This document shows, piece after piece, positions 10,301 to 17,371 of a stretch of 61,224 nucleotides of DNA. The notes under the pieces are model-generated. The model did no database searches. It was not told the DNA's origin and saw only the letters and a program-made list of their open reading frames with translations. The number at the start of each line of letters is the position of its first letter. Position 1 is the stretch's first letter. The stretch comes from CBDFMR01 sp965249765 (GTDB taxonomy: Bacteria > Bacteroidota > Bacteroidia > Chitinophagales > Saprospiraceae). The DNA lies in NCBI GenBank assembly GCA_965249765.1, contig CBDFMR010000002.1, forward strand, positions 1 to 61,224. The letters run 5' to 3'. A program made the translations under genes and the position numbers.

Positions 10301-11760
10301 GCCATGCTTGTGGTTATGATGTAGTCTTGTCGTTCTCTGAGGACTGGACAGATACTGGAATGATTTTCGATTGCAACACCTTAGGAGAGCAGTCTGTAAG
10401 TATATATGTTACAGTTGTCGATGAGAATGGAGATCCATTATTGTTGCCTGATGGAAGCATATTACAGGCATGGGCCGAGACTTTCATTGATGTTCAAGAC
10501 AACATGGAAGTTTGTCCTGAAGGTGGTGGAATGCTGGTTAATATCCAAGGAAGAATTGCGACGGAAGAAGACATGGTTGTTGATAATGTAGAAGTAGAGC
10601 TTCTAGGATCAGAATTGAACAAGGAGATGTCTGACTTAGACGGACTATATGCTTTCCCTGAAATGGCTACTGGAGGTGAATATACAGTAGATCCTACTAG
10701 AGATATCGATGACATCGCTGGAGTTTCTACACTAGACCTTCTGCTTATTCAGAAGCAAATACTGGGACTTGATGATCTAGATTCTCCATACAAGATGATT
10801 GCTGCTGATGTAAATAATGATGATAATATTACAGCAATAGATCTTATTGAGTTGAGAAAATTGATCTTAGGTGTGTATGACAAGTTCCCATCAAACGAAT
10901 CATGGAGATTTGTAGATAAGGGATTTGATTTTGGAGGTCAGAGCCCGTTTGATGTTGATTTCCCTGAAGTCTATGAGATTGATAATTTCTCAAGTGACAT
11001 GAATATTGACTTTGTAGCAGTGAAGACAGGTGATGTTAACAACTCAGTTACTTCTAACCTTCAAGGAAACGATGTAGGGTTTAGAAATGCAGGAGTAGAT
11101 CTTATCACTAGGGAGAATGTCTATGCTGCTGAAGAAACGATACGAGTAGAGTTTACTTTTAGCAGAAATACGGATTTGGCTGGATTCCAAATGACTGTTC
11201 AGTTTGACGCGAGAAACATGGAGTTTGTGACAATAGAGTCAGACGTACTTGATATCAGCGAAAGTAATACTGGTTTAGCATCATTAGATAGAGGATACTT
11301 GACAATGAGCTGGAATACCGGTACGAGTAAGGCTGTAACTACTGGTGAAACCGTAATGACTGCTGTTTTCATTGCTAAGAAGAGTGGAATACTTAGTGAG
11401 TCCATTGCTGTCAATTCTGATATAACAAGTGCTGAATTGTATACAGGAAATCTGGAAGAAGTTGAGTTAGGACTAGAGATAAGAAACCTTGAAGCTCCTG
11501 AGTTTGTACTTTTCCAGAATACTCCTAACCCTTTCAGTGCAACAACAAGTATAAGATTTAGTCTTCCACAAGCATCGTTAGCTACCATTACGGTGACTGA
11601 TGTTGCAGGAAAGACTCTATCAATCATCAAGGGTGATTATAGTACAGGTATGAATGAAGTTATGATCGACCGTGATGATCTTAACGTAACAGGAGTTCTT
11701 TACTATACACTGGAAACAGAGAGTTATACTGCCACTCGTAAGATGGTAGTCGTGAGATAA
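7306..11760 (+). CDS. Giant secreted protein with HYR-like repeats, C-type lectin domain, dockerin-like repeats and T9SS sorting domain
   Basis: I prefer the ATG at 7306 to the in-frame GTG at 7240, because it begins a classic signal peptide (MKKTNF, hydrophobic core FLMIMVLSMIG, predicted cut after NVHA). The mature protein of about 1450 residues starts with Cys-rich HYR-like modules. Residues about 494-626 are a C-type lectin-like domain: WLGVERVNS, then NWAAGEPNNAGG and NGEWSDVPSS, with an EPN motif of the type linked to mannose-type ligands. More HYR-like modules follow, then two dockerin-like repeats (VSTLDLLLIQKQILG; AIDLIELRKLILG), a cohesin-like sandwich, and a type IX sorting domain (FVLFQNTPNPFSATTSIRF ... 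KMVVVR). It is a paralogue of the preceding gene, especially over the last 450 residues. Probable role: surface adhesion or glycan binding; this is inference from domains. Confidence 0.85.
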   Translation: MKKTNFTFLKWQKETFLPFLMIMVLSMIGSNVHAQCSLGCNGTINVGLDNLICQAEITPAMMLNDQMTTCPGGIYEVIVSEPNGTVIPTSPIVTADYIGWTLTVSVRDINSTNSCWGYALIEDKMPPIIECPVAPNDTITMPCYNVADYFPVITDNCDTHPDTILLNEYVDANDCNGIYPDSVLKVVTRVYQAIDDYGNVSNICTIHIRVVRLDSLNAPLVNCPESIQLPNALECDGVYPVITDGPYAGHPHPSYTGAPFLDQDGDLLTIDDQTLLWPDPDLYCNILVVFTDLELPPIGCVAKIMRTWNIIEWSCENPQRSRVCVQIIEIVDEDGPEFDCPDDMTVTTNVFGDYNSPIHGPVTCAANVWLPPVSPVDACDNNPIHVDITYPGGILTNQNGGYAELPLGVNIVTYTVYDGCYNSTYCSFEVLVEDNTPPTPVCDQHTAVSVSTNGVAYVYASTFDDGSYDDCAIDCIVARRMTPEPCECEVPYFGGFDYMGEYNGHHYYLSHLPYDRLVAQRKAQALGGTMAITRSGAEFNWVHTEVQDIFSSDAYWLGVERVNSANNNSGFRWLNGQTISYSNWAAGEPNNAGGIEDCVEVMPNGEWSDVPSSERMRFVLELDDICGFSDYVPFCCEDIGDEDVMVVFRVIDVFGNYNDCMVSVEVQDKLPPVITCPPDETVSCDSDFDLDHLSDYFGEATAVDNCNVIIDETNDPDFNQCNIGTITRTFTATDPGGRTDVCEQVITFVNYDPFDEDDIQWPSDVNLEGCADPTTGNFHPDFTGWPIFHEDECDLVGANWDDQYFPFNNTNGDACFKILRTWQVIDWCQFVNGQLPYNQPFQYIQIIKVNNTVDPTFEGDPCQPKSVCTFDPSCSGGFIELIAEATDDCTDLLDWSAEIDINDDGSFDNAYYRSGTDTIADASGVYPVGWHSVLWTFEDKCGNKISCEQPFHIFNCKAPTPYLINGLAVDLMPVDTDNDNIPDWGMVEIWANDFDQGSSHACGYDVVLSFSEDWTDTGMIFDCNTLGEQSVSIYVTVVDENGDPLLLPDGSILQAWAETFIDVQDNMEVCPEGGGMLVNIQGRIATEEDMVVDNVEVELLGSELNKEMSDLDGLYAFPEMATGGEYTVDPTRDIDDIAGVSTLDLLLIQKQILGLDDLDSPYKMIAADVNNDDNITAIDLIELRKLILGVYDKFPSNESWRFVDKGFDFGGQSPFDVDFPEVYEIDNFSSDMNIDFVAVKTGDVNNSVTSNLQGNDVGFRNAGVDLITRENVYAAEETIRVEFTFSRNTDLAGFQMTVQFDARNMEFVTIESDVLDISESNTGLASLDRGYLTMSWNTGTSKAVTTGETVMTAVFIAKKSGILSESIAVNSDITSAELYTGNLEEVELGLEIRNLEAPEFVLFQNTPNPFSATTSIRFSLPQASLATITVTDVAGKTLSIIKGDYSTGMNEVMIDRDDLNVTGVLYYTLETESYTATRKMVVVR

Positions 11761-11800
11761 AAGACCGTAAGTTCTTTAAGAGTTACTGTTTTTGGGATGG

Positions 11801-11836
11801 GACCCCTCTCCAATAAAGTTGGAGGGGGTCTTTTTT
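11801..11836 (+). terminator. Rho-independent terminator
   Basis: GACCCCTCTCCAA pairs with TTGGAGGGGGTC around a short AT-rich loop, followed by six T residues. The 13-mer GTTTTTGGGATGG stands directly upstream (11788-11800), as it does at the terminator of the preceding paralogue. Confidence 0.88.
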
Positions 11837-11848
11837 ATTTCTAAGAAT

Positions 11849-11856
11849 TATCTTTG
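11849..11856 (+). promoter_or_regulatory. Possible -7 box for ruvX
   Basis: TATCTTTG fits the Bacteroidota -7 consensus TAnnTTTG and ends six bases before the ATG at 11863. No clear -33 element is visible. If used, transcription would start at or next to the ATG, giving a leaderless message. Confidence 0.35.
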
Positions 11857-11862
11857 TGGCCA

Positions 11863-12273
11863 ATGCCCAGAATACTATCTATTGATTATGGAAGTAAAAG
11901 GTGCGGAGTAGCTGTCACTGACCCACTGCAGATCATTGTGTCTCCACTGGACACAATCGCTACGGACAATATTGAGGAGTTCCTTTTTAGCTATTTTAAG
12001 GATGAGGAAGTTTCTCAGGTAGTTGTAGGATGGCCTACTCATAAAGATGGTACACCTACCACCCTTACCATAGAGATAGAAAAATTGGTTAGAAAAATAA
12101 ATGTAAAATTTCCAGAAATAGAAGTTTGCAAGACGGATGAGAGCAACACCTCAGTAATGGCAATGGAAATAATGATCAAATCGGGCATGAAGAAAAAGAA
12201 AAGAAGGGTCAAGGAAACCATTGACAAGGTAAGTGCTGTTTTGATATTGCAGAAATTTCTCAACCATATATAG
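11863..12273 (+). CDS. ruvX: RuvX/YqgF family putative Holliday-junction resolvase / pre-16S rRNA nuclease
   Basis: 136 residues, the usual size for the family. The N-terminus RILSIDYGSKRCGVAVTDP is the first RNase H-fold strand with the conserved Asp; VVVGWPTHKDG and DKVSAVLILQKFL match the later conserved blocks. YqgF proteins process the 5' end of 16S rRNA and have been proposed to resolve Holliday junctions. The ATG at 11863 is chosen over the TTG at 11854 because homologues begin just before the ILSIDYG motif. The stop codon is directly followed by the ATG of def, so the two genes are probably co-transcribed and translationally coupled. The usual DExxT motif reads DESNTS, a mild variation. 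Confidence 0.9.
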   Translation: MPRILSIDYGSKRCGVAVTDPLQIIVSPLDTIATDNIEEFLFSYFKDEEVSQVVVGWPTHKDGTPTTLTIEIEKLVRKINVKFPEIEVCKTDESNTSVMAMEIMIKSGMKKKKRRVKETIDKVSAVLILQKFLNHI

Positions 12274-12831
12274 ATGATTCTACCCATATATGCTTATGGC
12301 CATAAAGTATTAAAGAAAGTGGCAGTCCCGCTCAGCTCGATTGATGAGGAAATAACATCTCTCATAAGTAATATGTGGAAAACTATGTACAATGCCCATG
12401 GAGTAGGCCTCGCTGCACCACAGGTGGGTAAAAGCATTCGAATATTCCTCGTTGATACCGTACAAGTGATGGACGACAAGGACAAAGAAAAAGGGATAAA
12501 ACAAGCATTTATCAATCCACAGATGGTAGATGAATCAGGAGAATTTTGGACTTATGAGGAAGGCTGCCTAAGTATCCCACATGTTCGTGCAGACGTGTTC
12601 AGGCAAAAGAAAATTAGGATCAAATACCAGGATGAAAATCTAGAACACCACGAGTCAATATTTTCTGGAATCAATGCTCGAGTCATTCAGCACGAGTATG
12701 ATCATCTGGAGGGGGTCTTATTTACAGAAAAAATAAAATCTCTCAAGAAAAGGCTCATAAAAAGGCGTCTTGACAATATAAAGAAAGGAAACGTCTCGGC
12801 TGACTATGCCATGAAGTATGCAGTCATCTAA
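12274..12831 (+). CDS. def: Peptide deformylase
   Basis: 185 residues with all three family motifs: GVGLAAPQVG at 43-52, EGCLS at 96-100 with the metal-binding Cys, and HEYDH at 140-144 with the two metal-binding His and the catalytic Glu. It removes the N-formyl group from new proteins in the cytoplasm, using Fe2+ or another divalent metal. It starts on the base after the ruvX stop codon. The last 75 or so coding bases belong to a 184-bp segment that is repeated immediately downstream; the gene itself is intact, and the second copy holds only its last 27 codons without a start. Confidence 0.97.
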   Translation: MILPIYAYGHKVLKKVAVPLSSIDEEITSLISNMWKTMYNAHGVGLAAPQVGKSIRIFLVDTVQVMDDKDKEKGIKQAFINPQMVDESGEFWTYEEGCLSIPHVRADVFRQKKIRIKYQDENLEHHESIFSGINARVIQHEYDHLEGVLFTEKIKSLKKRLIKRRLDNIKKGNVSADYAMKYAVI

Positions 12832-13114
12832 GACAACCTTATAGAAAACATCATCTCACTTTCTTCCAAAATCCGCTGGAATCTCCCCCCATTCTTTAGT
12901 ATGCCATTTCAAGATTTCATTCTTTACACCAGAAAAGGCCATAAAAAGGCGTCTTGACAATATAAAGAAAGGAAACGTCTCGGCTGACTATGCCATGAAG
13001 TATGCAGTCATCTAAGACAACCTTATAGAAAACATCATCTCACTTTCTTCCAAAATCCGCTGGAATCTCCCCCCATTCTTTAGTATGCCATTTCAAGATT
13101 TCATTCTTTACACC
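12746..13114. repeat. 184/185-bp tandem duplication across the def / RNase H gene ends
   Basis: Copy 1 is 12746-12930 and copy 2 is 12931-13114. They are identical except for one base near their start (GGCTCATAA versus GGCCATAA). The unit contains the 3' end of def, the short spacer, and the 3' end of the convergent RNase H gene. Copy 1 completes def, copy 2 completes the RNase H gene, so neither gene is damaged. Such perfect identity points to a very recent event or to an assembly duplication. Confidence 0.9.
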
Positions 13115-13666
13115 ATGCTTTTTAATCCAATTCTCAGCCCTCATCACGAGTTTTTCTAGCTTTGGATTATCATTGTTTTCAAAGTGTTTTGTATTCGCTT
13201 TAGTCTTTCTTACCCATGCCATGGCGGTTCTGGAATCAGAATAAATTACGGTAGAAGTGTCTTCTCTTTTATGAAGAAGGGCCAATATGTGTACCAAAGC
13301 AAGAAATTCCCCAATATTATTTGTTGCATTACGATAAGGTCCTTTTCTGAAAATTTCTCTACCAGTATCGGTAATTACACCACGATACTCCATGGCGCCA
13401 GGATTTCCACTGCACGCCGCATCGACACTGATGGTATTCCTTTGAATACAGGATCTGCTAGATAGCGTGTTTTTTCTTTTTGACTTCGATCCTAAGTATT
13501 GACTAGGGCCGTTTCTATATGCGAGAGTAGCTTCAGTATTCGATAAAAAGGATTTATACTTGGCTCCGGGAAAAGCCGTGATCTGCTCCTTACATTCGTC
13601 CCAGCTGTCATACACTCCAGGGTGAGCACCTACCCAAACCACGTAATATTTCTTCTTTTTACCCAT
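13040..13666 (-). CDS. Viroplasmin-domain ribonuclease HI
   Basis: 208 residues from the ATG at 13664-13666 (three codons after the first possible ATG), chosen because MGKKKKYYVVW is the typical start of these proteins. Residues 1-50 are a caulimovirus viroplasmin-type RNA/DNA hybrid-binding domain (YYVVWVGAHPGVYDSWDEC). Residues about 78-208 are the RNase H fold with its four acidic residues visible: Asp82 (ISVDAACSGNPG), Glu120 (NNIGEFLAL), Asp144 (VIYSDSRTAMAW) and Asp204 near the C-terminus. It degrades RNA in RNA-DNA hybrids. It is convergent with def, and its 3' end lies in the second copy of the 184-bp duplication. Confidence 0.93.
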   Translation of the reverse strand: MGKKKKYYVVWVGAHPGVYDSWDECKEQITAFPGAKYKSFLSNTEATLAYRNGPSQYLGSKSKRKNTLSSRSCIQRNTISVDAACSGNPGAMEYRGVITDTGREIFRKGPYRNATNNIGEFLALVHILALLHKREDTSTVIYSDSRTAMAWVRKTKANTKHFENNDNPKLEKLVMRAENWIKKHGVKNEILKWHTKEWGEIPADFGRK

Positions 13667-13743
13667 CGGCCTCAAAACAATTTTACGAAAGGATCAATTC
13701 GTACATTTGAATGCAAGATAATGCGATTAACTGACCATTAATT

Positions 13744-14538
13744 ATGAAGATGTCGAATAGAGATGAGATGATATTGATTGACACACATGCGCACTTGTAC
13801 GTGAGCCAGTTTGATGATGATAGGAATGAGATGATATCGAGGGCAACAGATCATGGTGTGCGTCGCTTTTATTTACCCAATATAGATGTGGCATCTATTC
13901 CTGAAATGCATAGAATATTGGCGAATCATGGAGATAAGTGTTATGGATTGATGGGGTTACATCCTTGTTCTGTTGATGGAGATTATATTAATGTACTCTC
14001 GAGAATCAAGGAGGAGTTAGACGATGGAGATTATGTAGGAGTAGGGGAGATCGGAATAGATCTCTATTGGGATAAGACTTATACTGAAGAGCAAGTAAAG
14101 GCATTTGAGTTACAGATAGATTGGGCTTTAGACCGGGATCAACCAATTGTTATTCATTCCAGAGATTCATTGGACCTGACGATATCTTCAGTATCAAAGA
14201 AACAGAATGGAAATCTAAGAGGAATATTTCATTGCTTTACAGGGACACTGGACCAAGCAAAGAGTATAATGGATTTGGGGTTTTATATGGGGCTTGGTGG
14301 TGTGCTTACTTTTAAAAATGGAGGGGTTGACAAGATTATTCATGATGTACCTATGGAGAGTATTGTATTGGAAACTGACTCTCCATATCTAGCTCCTGTA
14401 CCATATCGTGGAAAGCGCAACGAGCCTTTATATATCGTCAATGTAGCTCAGCGACTTGCTGATCTTAAAAACCTTTCCTTAATGGAAGTTGCAAGTATTA
14501 CAACAGCAAATGCTATACAAATTTTTCACCCTTCTTAG
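13744..14538 (+). CDS. TatD family metal-dependent DNase
   Basis: 264 residues. Metal-binding and catalytic motifs in order: HxH in IDTHAHLYVSQFDD, Glu in VGVGEIGIDLYWD, His in PIVIHSRDS, His in GIFHCFTGTLDQA, and Asp in LETDSPYLAPVPYRGKRN. The substrate in this family is DNA (3'-5' exonuclease, DNA repair and turnover) and sometimes D-aminoacyl-tRNA. The ATG at 13744 gives an extra eight residues compared with the ATG at 13768, which sits right before the conserved ILIDTHAH; either could be used. A TACATTTG -7-like box lies at 13702-13709. The gene stands alone, followed by the tRNA-linked repeat region. Confidence 0.93.
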   Translation: MKMSNRDEMILIDTHAHLYVSQFDDDRNEMISRATDHGVRRFYLPNIDVASIPEMHRILANHGDKCYGLMGLHPCSVDGDYINVLSRIKEELDDGDYVGVGEIGIDLYWDKTYTEEQVKAFELQIDWALDRDQPIVIHSRDSLDLTISSVSKKQNGNLRGIFHCFTGTLDQAKSIMDLGFYMGLGGVLTFKNGGVDKIIHDVPMESIVLETDSPYLAPVPYRGKRNEPLYIVNVAQRLADLKNLSLMEVASITTANAIQIFHPS

Positions 14539-14803
14539 GGTTGAGCAAGGGAGGGAGTATCTTCATTTTACAGAATATAAGTTTTGCAGAATCGTCTATG
14601 CTGGGAATAATGTTGAATGAGCCAAAGTAGATGTTTGGTGGCGCGGAAGATTTCCTTATGGATAGAGGGTGTGCGAGGCTCTTAAATACTCACGATGAGG
14701 AGTGAGAGAAAAAGAGAATTGTGTATTTTGTTACACACACACACACACACACATTAAGTCCTACGGGACAAGATCGTCATTAAGAAAAGAAAACGCAGGA
14801 GAG
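14539..14803. other. Non-coding stretch before the repeat array, with an (AC)n tract
   Basis: No ORF of note. A pure dinucleotide tract of about ten AC units runs from about 14733 to 14752, a class of slippage-prone sequence that is uncommon in bacterial genomes. The segment ends at the first repeat unit, before which GCAGGAGAGGTCATGC partly resembles the unit junction. Confidence 0.6.
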
Positions 14804-16773
14804 GTCATGCAATGACAAAAAGTACGGCAGTGCTTTTTGAAAGAGGAACCGAGGCGGAAGACGAGGATGGGCGGCAATCCAGAATGGAAGAAGAAGTAAA
14901 ATGAATAGAAAGGGATTAACTGCGTTGATCCCTATAAGGGAAGATCGGCAATCAAAAAGCTTAAGAATCCGCTATGCAGATTCTATCATGAACAACACCA
15001 TCACATTACGTGCGCGCCCGACAGTGATTTGTGATTTTCATGATTAATACGCTTTTTGATTGCGGAGAGGAGATTCCGAAAGTCAGTCATGCAATGACAA
15101 AAAGTACGGCAGTGCTTTTTGAAAGAGGAACCGAGGCGGAAGACGAGGATGGGCGGCAATCCAGAATGGAAGAAGAAGTAAAATGAATAGAAAGGGATTA
15201 ACTGCGTTGATCCCTATAAGGGAAGATCGGCAATCAAAAAGCTTAAGAATCCGCTATGCAGATTCTATCATGAACAACACCATCACATTACGTGCGCGCC
15301 CGACAGTGATTTGTGATTTTCATGATTAATACGCTTTTTGATTGCGGAGAGTGAGATTCCGAAAGGTCATGCAATGACAAAAAGTACGGCAGTGCTTTTT
15401 GAAAGAGGAACCGAGGCGGAAGACGAGGATGGGCGGCAATCCAGAATGGAAGAAGAAGTAAAATGAATAGAAAGGGATTAACTGCGTTGATCCCTATAAG
15501 GGAAGATCGGCAATCAAAAAGCTTAAGAATCCGCTATGCAGATTCTATCATGAACAACACCATCACATTACGTGCGCGCCCGACAGTGATTTGTGATTTT
15601 CATGATTAATACGCTTTTTGATTGCGGAGAGTGAGATTCCGAAAGGTCATGCAATGACAAAAAGTACGGCAGTGCTTTTTGAAAGAGGAACCGAGGCGGA
15701 AGACGAGGATGGGCGGCAATCCAGAATGGAAGAAGAAGTAAAATGAATAGAAAGGGATTAACTGCGTTGATCCCTATAAGGGAAGATCGGCAATCAAAAA
15801 GCTTAAGAATCCGCTATGCAGATTCTATCATGAACAACACCATCACATTACGTGCGCGCCCGACAGTGATTTGTGATTTTCATGATTAATACGCTTTTTG
15901 ATTGCGGAGAGTGAGATTCCGAAAGGTCATGCAATGACAAAAAGTACGGCAGTGCTTTTTGAAAGAGGAACCGAGGCGGAAGACGAGGATGGGCGGCAAT
16001 CCAGAATGGAAGAAGAAGTAAAATGAATAGAAAGGGATTAACTACGTTGATCCCTATAAGGGAAGATCGGCAATCAAAAAGCTTAAGAATCCGCTATGCA
16101 GATTCTATCATGAACAACACCATCACATTACGTGCGCGCCCGACAGTGATTTGTGATTTTCATGATTAATACGCTTTTTGATTGCGGAGAGTGAGATTCC
16201 GAAAGGTCATGCAATGACAAAAAGTACGGCAGTGCTTTTTGAAAGAGGAACCGAGGCGGAAGACGAGGATGGGCGGCAATCCAGAATGGAAGAAGAAGTA
16301 AAATGAATAGAAAGGGATTAACTACGTTGATCCCTATAAGGGAAGATCGGCAATCAAAAAGCTTAAGAATCCGCTATGCAGATTCTATCATGAACAACAC
16401 CATCACATTACGTGCGCGCCCGACAGTGATTTGTGATTTTCATGATTAATACGCTTTTTGATTGCGGAGAGTGAGATTCCGAAAGGTCATGCAATGACAA
16501 AAAGTACGGCAGTGCTTTTTGAAAGAGGAACCGAGGCGGAAGACGAGGATGGGCGGCAATCCAGAATGGAAGAAGAAGTAAAATGAATAGAAAGGGATTA
16601 ACTACGTTGATCCCTATAAGGGAAGATCGGCAATCAAAAAGCTTAAGAATCCGCTATGCAGATTCTATCATGAACAACACCATCACATTACGTGCGCGCC
16701 CGACAGTGATTTGTGATTTTCATGATTAATACGCTTTTTGATTGCGGAGAGTGAGATTCCGAAAGGTCATGCA

Positions 16774-16866
16774 ATGACAAAAAGTACGGCAGTGCTTTTT
16801 GAAAGAGGAACCGAGGCGGAAGACGAGGATGGGCGGCAATCCAGAATGGAAGAAGAAGTAAAATGA
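16774..16866 (+). CDS. 30-codon ORF present in every repeat unit (last copy listed)
   Basis: In each unit, ATG at unit base 9 opens a 30-codon frame ending in TGA at unit bases 99-101. The product would begin MTKSTAVLFERGTEAEDEDG and end MEEEVK: short, Glu/Asp-rich and without a hydrophobic segment. No ribosome-binding site is obvious and the first third overlaps a perfect hairpin. Since all units are nearly identical, conservation gives no evidence of selection for coding. It is listed because it is reproducible in all eight units, not because I think expression is likely. Confidence 0.2.
   Translation: MTKSTAVLFERGTEAEDEDGRQSRMEEEVK
16779..16800. terminator. Bidirectional terminator-like hairpin in each repeat unit (last copy listed)
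   Basis: AAAAAGTAC and GTGCTTTTT form a nine-pair stem (one G-T) around the loop GGCA. With A residues on one side and T residues on the other it would look like an intrinsic terminator from either strand, though the stem is GC-poor. On the minus strand it lies at the end of each unit, after the larger inverted-repeat structure, so a tRNA-Ser read-through transcript would meet the first one here. The palindrome GTCAT-GCA-ATGAC follows at 16766-16778. Confidence 0.45.
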
Positions 16867-16909
16867 ATAGAAAGGGATTAACTACGTTGATCCCTATAAG
16901 GGAAGATCG

Positions 16910-17025
16910 GCAATCAAAAAGCTTAAGAATCCGCTATGCAGATTCTATCATGAACAACACCATCACATTACGTGCGCGCCCGACAGTGATTTGTGATTTT
17001 CATGATTAATACGCTTTTTGATTGC
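16910..17025 (-). ncRNA. Candidate structured RNA in each repeat unit, abutting the tRNA-Ser 3' end (last copy listed)
   Basis: On the minus strand, GCAATCAAAAAGC starts at the tRNA discriminator base and pairs perfectly with GCTTTTTGATTGC 90 bases later, closing a 116-nt region. Within it ATCATGAA pairs with TTCATGAT, AATCAC can pair with GTGAT, and AGAATCTGC-ATA-GCGGATTCT is a nine-pair hairpin with a three-base loop. Together these suggest a multi-branched RNA or a DNA cruciform. It matches no RNA family I recognise. The same structure could form on the plus strand, so the strand is inferred from the tRNA orientation only. Confidence 0.4.
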
Positions 17026-17112
17026 GGAGAGTGAGGGATTCGAACCCCCGATACCCTTTTGAGGTATATACGCTTTCCAAGCGTACGCCTTAAGCCACTC
17101 GGCCAACTCTCC
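17025..17112 (-). tRNA. tRNA-Ser (anticodon GGA)
   Basis: Read on the minus strand, the acceptor GGAGAGT pairs with ACTCTCC, the anticodon arm is TACGC-TTGGAAA-GCGTA giving GGA, there is a long class II variable arm, and the T arm contains GGTTCGAATCC. The discriminator is G at 17025 and CCA is not encoded. Length is 88 nt. The tandem array starts on the next base downstream. Confidence 0.95.
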
Positions 17113-17371
17113 TAAAGTGCTACAAAATTAAACAAGATATTGTCATTAGAAAACAGGATCGTTACTCATCACACCAATAGATAGATATAATCTCATCTTC
17201 TTTATGGCAGTATCTGTTATTACAATGAAAAAAGTGATTTTATGGACCGATTGAGAGTCATGAAGACCAAAAAAAGAGTCCATACTTGCTCATCTTAGAC
17301 AATAATTTCTAAATTTAGCATCTAAATCGAAACTTCATTTCAATCCATTTAAAAAGAAAACTTTAGAAATC

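Larger units (their letters stand above)
14804..17025. repeat. Array of eight 280-bp tandem repeats downstream of tRNA-Ser
   Basis: Units begin with GTCATGCAATGAC at 14804, 15086, 15366, 15646, 15926, 16206, 16486 and 16766. The first unit is 282 bases, units 2-7 are 280, and the last runs straight into the 3' end of tRNA-Ser. Units are almost identical: base 119 is G in units 1-4 and A in units 5-8, and unit 1 differs at its right end. Each unit ends with GCGGAGAGTGAGATTCCGAA, an imperfect copy of the tRNA 3' end (GCGGAGAGTGAGGGATTCGAA at 17024-17044). Read on the minus strand, the order is tRNA-Ser followed by eight repeats, each opening with a tRNA 3'-end copy. Inside each unit are a 13-bp inverted repeat, several hairpins, a terminator-like hairpin and a 30-codon ORF. 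No transposase, reverse transcriptase or cas gene is adjacent. Confidence 0.95.

Noticed and set aside
14804..17025. CRISPR array
   Set aside because: Units are 280 bases and identical throughout; there are no short repeats with unique spacers and no cas genes nearby.
14804..17025. Retron or other reverse-transcriptase-linked ncRNA array
   Set aside because: The closed 13-bp stem recalls the a1/a2 arms of a retron RNA, but no reverse transcriptase is encoded in the window and the array adjoins a tRNA.
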